Shown here: positions 1 to 5,196 of the stretch, in pieces
How the letters are laid out: each line of letters begins with the position of its first letter
Numbering within the stretch: the first letter of the stretch is position 1
From: a bacterium
GTDB lineage: Bacteria > Pseudomonadota > Alphaproteobacteria > Rs-D84
Direction: 5' to 3'
Length of the DNA stretch: 8,844 bases
Assembly (NCBI GenBank): GCA_014802705.1
Contig: JAAVBR010000058.1
Coordinates: 1-8,844 of the forward strand
The notes under the pieces: generated by a model
The model's input: the letters and a program-made list of their open reading frames with translations, nothing else
Database searches by the model: none
What the model was told of the DNA's origin: nothing
Made by a program: the position numbers and the translations under genes

Positions 1-135
1 CAGTATATCTTGGATGATTATGGGTTACCGATTTTGGAAACCGTGTGCGCCCATAACGAACATGTGACAGATTGGTTAAAGGAAGCGACCTGGCAATCAT
101 TCGGGTTGCATCTGGGTGTGAAATACGCGTTTTAA
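1..135 (+). CDS. 3' end of a probable outer-membrane beta-barrel protein (partial)
   Basis: Forty-four codons and a TAA are open in frame from the first base, so the gene starts outside the window. The last residues, FGLHLGVKYAF, alternate hydrophobic positions (-1 F, -3 Y, -5 V, -7 L, -9 L). That is the C-terminal strand signature recognised by the Bam machinery in Gram-negative outer-membrane proteins. The preceding visible part (QYILDDYGLP, then a segment with one Cys and a Trp-Leu-Lys stretch) matches nothing I recognise. Only 22 bp separate it from the lytic transglycosylase gene, so the two may be co-transcribed. The barrel call rests on this terminal strand alone. It could be any envelope protein with a chance match. 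Confidence 0.5.
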   Translation, partial: QYILDDYGLPILETVCAHNEHVTDWLKEATWQSFGLHLGVKYAF

Positions 136-157
136 TTTAAAACCAGGGTGAAATACA

Positions 158-1207
158 ATGACACGGTATATGGCCCGTATGGCGGCCACGGTATTTTTAT
201 GTTTAACCCCCATCGCGGTTCGGGCGGATCGCGGATGCTTTGACATGAAACGATGGGATGCGATTTTGGCGGATGTGCGGGCGTCGGCCGCCGCCCAGAA
301 TGTGTCGGACAAAACCATCAATGCTGTGGTGAAAGCGCCGGCCTTTATCCCGTCGATTGTCAAAAGTGACGCCAACCAGGCCGAATTTAAATTGACGCTG
401 GATCAATATCTGGCGCGGACGGTCAATTCGACGCGGATTGCGACCGGCAAAAAAAAGGGTGCCGAATATCCCACAATGTTATCCCGGATAGAGGCGAAAT
501 ATGGCGTCCCGCGGCATGTGATTTTGGCCTTTTGGGGGTTAGAATCCAATTATGGTGCGATCAAGGCGCGGCATAAATTAAGCGATGCGTTTTTAACCCT
601 GATGTACGAAGGGCGGCGCGAAACGTTTTTCAAAAATCAATTGATTGCCCTGATGAAGACGGCGTCGAAAAGCGATCTGGATATTGCCGGTATTTACGGC
701 AGTTGGGCCGGCGCCATGGGGCATTTTCAATTTATCCCGACGACGTTGGAACAATATGGGGTGGATTTTAACGGGGATGGCAAAATCGATATTATCCACA
801 GTGTGGGCGACGCCATGGGCAGTGCGGGCAATTACCTGAATCGTCTGGGGTGGAATTCGGGCGAACGGATTGTGCGGCGCGTGGTGGTGCCGGCGGATTT
901 TGATCGGGCGATGTTGGCGGGGGATGTGAAACGGTCCCTGGCCGAATGGGCGGCGATGGGGGTGACGAACCCCGACGGATCGGCGTTGCCCGTGGCGGAC
1001 ATGACGGCCGGATTGGTGGCCGATGTTCGGCAATGGAATACGGCGGCCGCGGCGGCGCCGGCGGATGACGGTCTGGATACCGATGTGGCACCGCGTCCGG
1101 TAATCGTGGCCTATTTAACCTATCCCAATTTTTATCGGATTAAAAAGTGGAACAGTTCCAATTGGTACGCCATTGCCGTGGCGACATTGGCCGATGAATT
1201 AAAATAA
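158..1207 (+). CDS. lytic murein transglycosylase, MltB/SLT_2 family
   Basis: This periplasmic enzyme cleaves the MurNAc-GlcNAc glycosidic bond of peptidoglycan, leaving 1,6-anhydro-MurNAc ends. Residues 1-23 are a signal peptide (basic start, hydrophobic core, VRA before Asp24). There is no clear lipobox, so it is probably soluble rather than the lipoprotein form. The catalytic motif FWGLESNYG lies at residues 125-133, with Glu129 the expected general acid/base. GSWAGAMGHFQFIP (181-194) is the conserved substrate-cleft segment of the family. DFNGDGKIDI (203-212) matches the EF-hand-like calcium loop known from Slt35/MltB. The length of 349 aa is normal. No C-terminal peptidoglycan-binding domain is visible, and an Ala/Asp-rich insertion sits at about 295-310. 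An AGGGTG site seven bases before the ATG supports the start. Two tandem TAA codons end it. Confidence 0.93.
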   Translation: MTRYMARMAATVFLCLTPIAVRADRGCFDMKRWDAILADVRASAAAQNVSDKTINAVVKAPAFIPSIVKSDANQAEFKLTLDQYLARTVNSTRIATGKKKGAEYPTMLSRIEAKYGVPRHVILAFWGLESNYGAIKARHKLSDAFLTLMYEGRRETFFKNQLIALMKTASKSDLDIAGIYGSWAGAMGHFQFIPTTLEQYGVDFNGDGKIDIIHSVGDAMGSAGNYLNRLGWNSGERIVRRVVVPADFDRAMLAGDVKRSLAEWAAMGVTNPDGSALPVADMTAGLVADVRQWNTAAAAAPADDGLDTDVAPRPVIVAYLTYPNFYRIKKWNSSNWYAIAVATLADELK

Positions 1208-1215
1208 TAAAAACA

Positions 1216-1244
1216 TTGCGAAATCCCGGGTTGTTTGGTATTGT
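1216..1244 (+). promoter_or_regulatory. sigma70-type promoter for the olsB-olsA-proS operon
   Basis: TTGCGA (1216-1221) is followed after 17 bp by TATTGT (1239-1244), in the 68-bp gap between mltB and olsB. The spacing is ideal and each box matches four of six consensus bases. Transcription would begin at about 1251, leaving a leader of about 25 nt. AAAGGA at 1263-1268 lies seven bases before the olsB ATG and is a good ribosome binding site. I see no hairpin terminator after mltB, so read-through from upstream is also possible. Confidence 0.6.
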
Positions 1245-1275
1245 ATCCTGTGTCTATATATTAAAGGATGTATAA

Positions 1276-2232
1276 ATGGGTATAAAAGTTCGTGACTATG
1301 AAGTCCGATTGACCAGAAACAAAGAAGAACGGCGCCAGGTGCGCGCGTTGCGCTATGCCGTCTTTGTCGAGGAAGAGGGGGCATCCGCCACCGAAGAACA
1401 AAAAAATCTGCGCGAAGAATACGACGCCTATGACACGTTTGCCGAATATATGGCGGTGTTTCATCAGGGGAAAATCGTCGGAACCTATCGCATTATCGAT
1501 CGGGCGGCGGCCGAAAAAATGGGCGGATTTTATACCGAATCTGAATTTAATATTTCGAAAATTAAAAAGGCATCCGGCAATATCGCCGAAATGTCCCGGG
1601 CGTGCGTGGACGCGGCCTATCGCGACAGTGGTTTGGTGATGCGGATGTTGTGGCTGGGGCTGGGCGAATATATTGCCAAGCGTCAGATTGCGATCCTGTT
1701 TGGGGTTGCGTCGTGGGTGGGGCAAAATCCGGTGGATGCGGCCCAGGCGATTTCGTATCTGTATTACAATCATTTGGCACCGGCCGGTTTGCGGCCGACC
1801 GTGTTGACCGATAAGTTCGCCGATGGTGTGGATCGTCGTTTGGGGCAAATGAATATTTTGCCGCGCGCCTTTGTTGACGAAGAACGTGCGCGCCGTGAAA
1901 TGACACCGTTGATCAAGGGCTATCTGCGGTTGGGGGCGACGTTTGGCAAAGGGGTCTTTGTCGATGCGCCGTTTAACACGTATGACGTCTTTGTGATGAT
2001 GCAGACGAAAAAGATCGATGCCGCCTATCAAAAACATTTCGCAGGCAGTGAAAACGCCTTTGATCATTTGGGCCTGAAAGACGGGGCGATCAAGACGCTG
2101 GGGAAAATTGTTTTATTCCCGGTGACGGGGCCGTATCGGGCGTTGCGTGCGTTCGGATCGTTCCTGATGCGTGAAGACGTGGGGGATATTGAATATATCG
2201 ACGACGCCAAAAACGCCGCCGATGATGAATAA
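1276..2232 (+). CDS. olsB: ornithine-acyl-ACP N-acyltransferase (OlsB family)
   Basis: OlsB moves a 3-hydroxyacyl group from ACP to the alpha-amino group of ornithine, giving lyso-ornithine lipid, the first step of phosphorus-free ornithine lipid synthesis at the inner membrane. Family signs in order: a GNAT-like N-terminus with LRYAVFVEEEGA (25-36), KIVGTYRIID (66-75), EMSRACVDAAYRD (105-117), and the long conserved block PLIKGYLRLGATFGKGVFVD (211-230) followed by APFNTYDVFVMM (231-242). The length of 318 aa is slightly above the roughly 290-300 aa usual for rhizobial OlsB. The extra residues form an acidic C-terminal tail (about 300-318). The gene is 12 bp upstream of an OlsA-like acyltransferase, the classic olsB-olsA pairing, which strongly supports the call over a generic hemolysin-like GNAT. 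Confidence 0.9.
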   Translation: MGIKVRDYEVRLTRNKEERRQVRALRYAVFVEEEGASATEEQKNLREEYDAYDTFAEYMAVFHQGKIVGTYRIIDRAAAEKMGGFYTESEFNISKIKKASGNIAEMSRACVDAAYRDSGLVMRMLWLGLGEYIAKRQIAILFGVASWVGQNPVDAAQAISYLYYNHLAPAGLRPTVLTDKFADGVDRRLGQMNILPRAFVDEERARREMTPLIKGYLRLGATFGKGVFVDAPFNTYDVFVMMQTKKIDAAYQKHFAGSENAFDHLGLKDGAIKTLGKIVLFPVTGPYRALRAFGSFLMREDVGDIEYIDDAKNAADDE

Positions 2233-2244
2233 GGGGACCGCCAC

Positions 2245-3075
2245 ATGGCCCGCGTGATCCGTCAAAATTTTTTCAACACGATTTGGGGATCGATCAAGTT
2301 CGCCGTCTTTTTGATGGCGATCGTTGTTCAATTGCCGATCGTGTTGTTGGTGCCGCGCGGGCGGATGGCCACGGCGTATATGCGCGTGTTTATGGTGATC
2401 CTGATTTTTATCGCCGGGATTCGCGTGCGGCGGCACGGCCGGTTGACATCGGCGCGGCCGTTGTTGGTGGTGTGCAATCATATCTCGGTCTTTGAATTGG
2501 CAACGTTCCCCGTGGCCTTCTGCGGCAGTTTTTTTGGCAAAAAAGACATTGAACATTGGCCCTTGGTCGGGTGGGTCGCGAAAAAGTTTAATGTGATCTT
2601 TGTGGATCGGCGGCCTGCACATGCGCGTGATGCCTTGCAGGCGGTGCAACAACAAATGGCCCGCGCCACGTATCCCATGGTTTTGTTTCCCGAAGGTACC
2701 ACCACCAACGGCGCGTATGTAAAGGCCTTTAAAAGCACGCTGTTCAATGTGGTGGAAAATGCTGATGTCACGGTTCAACCGGTGGTGATTCATTATCGGC
2801 ATCGCGATGGCACGCCCATATCCAACGACAACCTGGCCCAGCATTATGCCTATTTTGACAATGCCAAACAGGACATGGGCCCGCGCGCGTTGCAGGAACG
2901 GTCCTTGGTGGCCCAGGTGTTTCATATCATGGTTATCGGCGGGTTTATGGTGGAATTTACCGCGTTGCCGCCGGCGTCGGTTGGGGGAATGGATCGCAAG
3001 GAAATTGCCCAACACCTGCATGACGACATATCCAAAACATATATCGAATTACAAGACAAAAGAAGTACGAAATGA
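2245..3075 (+). CDS. olsA: lyso-ornithine lipid / 1-acylglycerol-3-phosphate O-acyltransferase (OlsA/PlsC family)
   Basis: This PlsC-superfamily acyltransferase is likely to esterify lyso-ornithine lipid (OlsA), given its olsB neighbour. Phosphatidic acid synthesis (PlsC) is the alternative. Two hydrophobic segments (about 16-38 and 45-60) anchor the N-terminus in the inner membrane. Motif I reads NHISVFE (78-84), so the usual HX4D is HX4E with His79 and Glu84. Motif II lies around GKKDIEHWPLVGW (98-110) and FVDRR (119-123), motif III is FPEGTTTNG (148-156), and motif IV is VQPVVI (177-182). The length of 276 aa is normal. A GGGGA site overlaps the end of olsB, and the last codon overlaps the proS start in an ATGA, implying coupled translation. 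The Glu is clear in the DNA (GAA at 2494-2496). All other motifs are intact, so I infer an active enzyme. Confidence 0.85.
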   Translation: MARVIRQNFFNTIWGSIKFAVFLMAIVVQLPIVLLVPRGRMATAYMRVFMVILIFIAGIRVRRHGRLTSARPLLVVCNHISVFELATFPVAFCGSFFGKKDIEHWPLVGWVAKKFNVIFVDRRPAHARDALQAVQQQMARATYPMVLFPEGTTTNGAYVKAFKSTLFNVVENADVTVQPVVIHYRHRDGTPISNDNLAQHYAYFDNAKQDMGPRALQERSLVAQVFHIMVIGGFMVEFTALPPASVGGMDRKEIAQHLHDDISKTYIELQDKRSTK

Positions 3076-4508
3076 AAACAGCAATTACGCCGACCCGTGC
3101 GGAAAATTTTAGTGAATGGTATCAGAATTTAATCGCGGCCGCCGATCTGGCGGAAAATGCCCCGGTGCGTGGCTGCATGACGATCAAGCCCTATGGCTGG
3201 GCCATTTGGGAACTGATGCGGGATGAAATGGATCGTCGTATCAAGGCGCAGGGCGTTTTGAATGCGAATTTCCCGTTGCTGATCCCAATCGACTTTTTTA
3301 ATAAAGAGGCAGAACATGTCGCCGGCTTTGCCAAAGAAGCGGCCGTGGTCACCCATTATCGATTGAAAATGATCGATGGGGTTTTGCAGCCGGATCCAGA
3401 GGCAAAATTGACCGATCCGTACATTATTCGACCGACGTCGGAAACCATCATTGGCGAAGCGATGTCGCGCTGGGTCCAATCGTATCGTGATTTGCCGATG
3501 AAATTGAATCAATGGGTGAACGTGATGCGTTGGGAAATGCGGCCGCGTATGTTCCTGCGGACATCTGAATTTAATTGGCAAGAAGGCCACAATGCCTTTG
3601 CCACCCATGAAGAGGCCAACGCCGACGCGCGCAAAATGCACGCGGTGTACGCGGACTTTATGCAGGATGTCTTGGCCATTCCGGTCATCCGCGGGGAAAA
3701 AACCCCCGAAGAACGCTTTGCGGGTGCCGATCATACGTACACGGTTGAACAAATTATGCAAGATGGCAAAGCCCTGCAGGCGGGCACAGCACATGATCTG
3801 GGACAGCATTTTGCCAAATCATTTGGAATTCAGTATCTGGGGACGGATGGCCAATTGCATCATGCCTGGACGACCAGTTGGGGGGTGTCCACCCGTATGA
3901 TGGGGGGATTGTTCATGACGCACGCCGATGATGACGGATTGATTTTGCCGCCGGCGGTCGCCCCGTATCAGGTGGTGATTATCCCCATCAGTCGTGACGA
4001 AGGCGCCGCCGAATTAAATGCCTTTGCGGAAAAGTTGGCCGATGATTTACGCGCCGCAAATGTTCGTGTCTTGGCGGATACATCCGATATGCGCGCCCCG
4101 GATAAAATGTGGAAGTGGATCAAGCGCGGTGTGCCGTTACGTGTGGAAATCGGCGCCCGTGAAATGGCGGATGGGATGGTTACCGTGACCCGGCGCGATC
4201 TGGGCAAGGCGTCCAAGCAAACGATTGATGTCGCCCAATTTGTGGCGGCCGTTCCGGACATGCTGCGTCAGATTCAGCAGGATATGTACGCCGCCGCGGC
4301 CGCGCGCAATCGGGATATGATTGTAGAGGTCACGGATCTGGATGCCTTGGAATCCGAATTGGCGTCGGGACGTGTGGCGTTTTTCCGCCTGAAATACGAT
4401 CAGACATTAAATGAACGATTTGATGCCTTGATGGAAACGTACAAGATTTCACGTCGCTGTTTGGATGATGCGGATCCGGCATATGTCTTTGTGGCAAAAT
4501 CGTATTAA
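3072..4508 (+). CDS. proS: prolyl-tRNA synthetase, archaeal/eukaryotic-like type (ProS type 3)
   Basis: This cytoplasmic class II aminoacyl-tRNA synthetase charges tRNA-Pro with proline. Visible features are VRGCMTIKPYGWAIWE (32-47), the proline-binding TXE loop RPTSET (120-125), motif 2 across VMRWEMRP to RTSEFNWQEGHNAF (151-176), WTTSWGVSTRMMGG (266-279) with the motif 3 Arg275, and an HGTP anticodon-binding domain from about 300 to 400. The C-terminal domain ends in Tyr478, as is typical of this type. At 478 aa with no editing INS domain between motifs 2 and 3, this is the archaeal/eukaryotic-like form rather than the roughly 440-aa form usual in alphaproteobacteria. The C-terminal zinc site normally has about four Cys; only Cys463 remains in 410-478, so zinc binding is probably lost. 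The start overlaps the olsA stop (ATGA), preceded by AGAAG. Confidence 0.95.
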   Translation: MKTAITPTRAENFSEWYQNLIAAADLAENAPVRGCMTIKPYGWAIWELMRDEMDRRIKAQGVLNANFPLLIPIDFFNKEAEHVAGFAKEAAVVTHYRLKMIDGVLQPDPEAKLTDPYIIRPTSETIIGEAMSRWVQSYRDLPMKLNQWVNVMRWEMRPRMFLRTSEFNWQEGHNAFATHEEANADARKMHAVYADFMQDVLAIPVIRGEKTPEERFAGADHTYTVEQIMQDGKALQAGTAHDLGQHFAKSFGIQYLGTDGQLHHAWTTSWGVSTRMMGGLFMTHADDDGLILPPAVAPYQVVIIPISRDEGAAELNAFAEKLADDLRAANVRVLADTSDMRAPDKMWKWIKRGVPLRVEIGAREMADGMVTVTRRDLGKASKQTIDVAQFVAAVPDMLRQIQQDMYAAAAARNRDMIVEVTDLDALESELASGRVAFFRLKYDQTLNERFDALMETYKISRRCLDDADPAYVFVAKSY

Positions 4509-4533
4509 AAAACGGGGCATCGCCCCGTTTTTT
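4507..4533. terminator. bidirectional intrinsic terminator between proS and the cysteine-rich gene
   Basis: AAAAAACGGGGC (4507-4518) pairs perfectly with 4522-4533 around a three-base loop (ATC). This gives a GC core flanked by A and T tracts, so it can act on both strands. It begins within the proS stop codon and overlaps the TAA of the convergent minus-strand gene ending at 4532, so one compact hairpin serves both. Confidence 0.9.
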
Positions 4534-5053
4534 AATGATTCAACATATCCAGGAGCCAATCACTGGCCAGATGGGAGATTTGTTGCATCCGCTGATAACA
4601 TAAATCGTTACAGCCCTCGCTACATTTTGCGGCGCTGGCAAACGGGGTGTGTCCCGATGTTAGGGTGGCGGATGTTGTGTTCGATACGGATGCGTAACGC
4701 CAAGTGTTCCTGGTCGTTCTGTCCATCGCTTTATAAAGCTGACAATAACAATATGGGCCATCACTGGGGCCGGGTAAAGTATAGAGTTCAGCCTCGCCCC
4801 CGGTGGCGGCGGTTGAATGGCAAAGTGTATGAAATTCAACCTCGCGACAGGAAACGGATGTATACGCGCCCGTTTGATCATCACTGTCGGATTCGCATTC
4901 AAAAGATGCGATGAAATTGCCGGGTATTCCTGATCCTGATGGGGTGGTGGTACTTTCTGTCACGCCATCGGGGGCGCCGATTTCCGTAAACGTACAATGT
5001 TCCGCCGCGGCCCAGGCGCTTGCCGCAAACAAACCGACGTTTGGATTAGGCAT
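4532..5053 (-). CDS. cysteine-rich, probably exported protein of unknown function
   Basis: I do not recognise a family. The 173-aa product has nine Cys (20, 53, 69, 78, 102, 104, 144, 148, 152), including CYC and CSEGCNDLC (CX3CX3C), with a Ser/Thr/Gly-rich middle. This fits a disulfide-bonded periplasmic or secreted protein. GLFAASAWAAA (7-17) resembles a signal-peptide core with an Ala-rich cleavage site, but the n-region MPNPNV has no basic residue, so export is an inference. The ATG at 5053 has no ribosome binding site; the sequence before it is CCTCC-rich. A promoter lies at 5163-5191 and a terminator at its end, which supports this strand. Codon use (AGA, AGG, CTC, CTA, TTA, GAG, TCA) is unlike the biased neighbours, suggesting recent acquisition or relaxed selection. 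The start is uncertain; see the repeats and short ORF upstream. Confidence 0.62.
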   Translation of the reverse strand: MPNPNVGLFAASAWAAAEHCTFTEIGAPDGVTESTTTPSGSGIPGNFIASFECESDSDDQTGAYTSVSCREVEFHTLCHSTAATGGEAELYTLPGPSDGPYCYCQLYKAMDRTTRNTWRYASVSNTTSATLTSGHTPFASAAKCSEGCNDLCYQRMQQISHLASDWLLDMLNH

Positions 5054-5054
5054 A
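5040..5054 (+). repeat. 15-bp direct repeat, copy A (contains the start codon of the cysteine-rich gene)
   Basis: TTTGGATTAGGCATA occurs here and again at 5124-5138, exactly 84 bp apart. On the minus strand it reads TATGCCTAATCCAAA, so each copy carries an ATG and the codons for Met-Pro-Asn-Pro. A shared GCAAAC lies a little to the left of each copy (5025-5030 and 5113-5118), with a 4-bp offset, suggesting a longer degenerate duplication. Confidence 0.85.
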
Positions 5055-5059
5055 AAAGC

Positions 5060-5133
5060 GGAGGAAAAAAGTGCGGAAATTGGGGATTTTTATTTTGGGA
5101 ATTTTGTCGTATGCAAACGTCCCTTTGGATTAG
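5060..5133 (+). other. strong ribosome binding site plus signal-peptide-like 20-codon frame on the opposite strand
   Basis: GGAGG (5060-5064) followed after six A bases by GTG (5071) is the best Shine-Dalgarno arrangement in the window. The frame reads M/V-RKLGIFILGILSYAN and then four more residues before TAG at 5131-5133. It has a basic start, a hydrophobic core and a small-residue end, like a Sec signal peptide, but nothing is attached to it. No convincing plus-strand promoter lies upstream. It may be the relic start of an exported-protein gene interrupted by rearrangement at the direct repeats, or part of a conserved leader read antisense, or chance. I do not call it an expressed gene. 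Confidence 0.35.
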
Positions 5134-5137
5134 GCAT
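5090..5137 (-). CDS. 15-codon leader ORF upstream of the cysteine-rich gene
   Basis: The ATG at 5137 is ten bases downstream of AGAGGG (5148-5153 read on the minus strand) and about 20 nt downstream of the predicted transcription start. It encodes MPNPKGRLHTTKFPK and stops at TAA (5092-5090). It is in the same frame as the 173-aa cysteine-rich ORF, whose first four residues (MPNP) repeat its own. It could be a translated leader allowing re-initiation, the true start of a longer protein now broken by the TAA, or non-coding leader sequence. Which of these holds cannot be told from one sequence. Confidence 0.35.
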   Translation of the reverse strand: MPNPKGRLHTTKFPK

Positions 5138-5138
5138 A
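5124..5138 (+). repeat. 15-bp direct repeat, copy B (contains the start codon of the leader ORF)
   Basis: This is identical to the copy at 5040-5054. On the minus strand it provides the ATG of a 15-codon ORF preceded by AGAGGG. Because the copies are 84 bp (28 codons) apart, the two ATGs share a reading frame. Confidence 0.85.
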
Positions 5139-5162
5139 GTGAAATTGCCCTCTACGCCAGGG

Positions 5163-5191
5163 ATTATACCACGTTGCGGGGATTTTTGCAA
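5163..5191 (-). promoter_or_regulatory. near-consensus sigma70 promoter for the cysteine-rich gene
   Basis: On the minus strand TTGCAA (5191-5186) and TATAAT (5168-5163) are separated by exactly 17 bp. The -10 box is perfect and the -35 box matches four of six. It begins six bases beyond the stop of the methyltransferase gene and would start transcription near 5156, giving a leader of about 100 nt to the ATG at 5053 or about 20 nt to the ATG at 5137. It is the strongest promoter in the window. Confidence 0.75.
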
Positions 5192-5196
5192 TGTCT

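Noticed and set aside
1261..2067. Minus-strand open frame of 268 codons opposite olsB
   Set aside because: It is His/Arg/Pro-rich, has no recognisable motif, and arises from the biased codon use of olsB on the other strand.
2113..3021. Minus-strand open frame of 302 codons opposite the olsA-like gene
   Set aside because: Length alone is impressive, but composition (His, Arg, Gln) and lack of promoter or ribosome site mark it as an antisense shadow.
4465..4914. Plus-strand ORF of 149 codons over the cysteine-rich gene
   Set aside because: It overlaps the end of proS, contains the terminator hairpin inside it, and is rich in Arg/Trp/Met with no domain. The minus-strand frame has promoter and terminator support.
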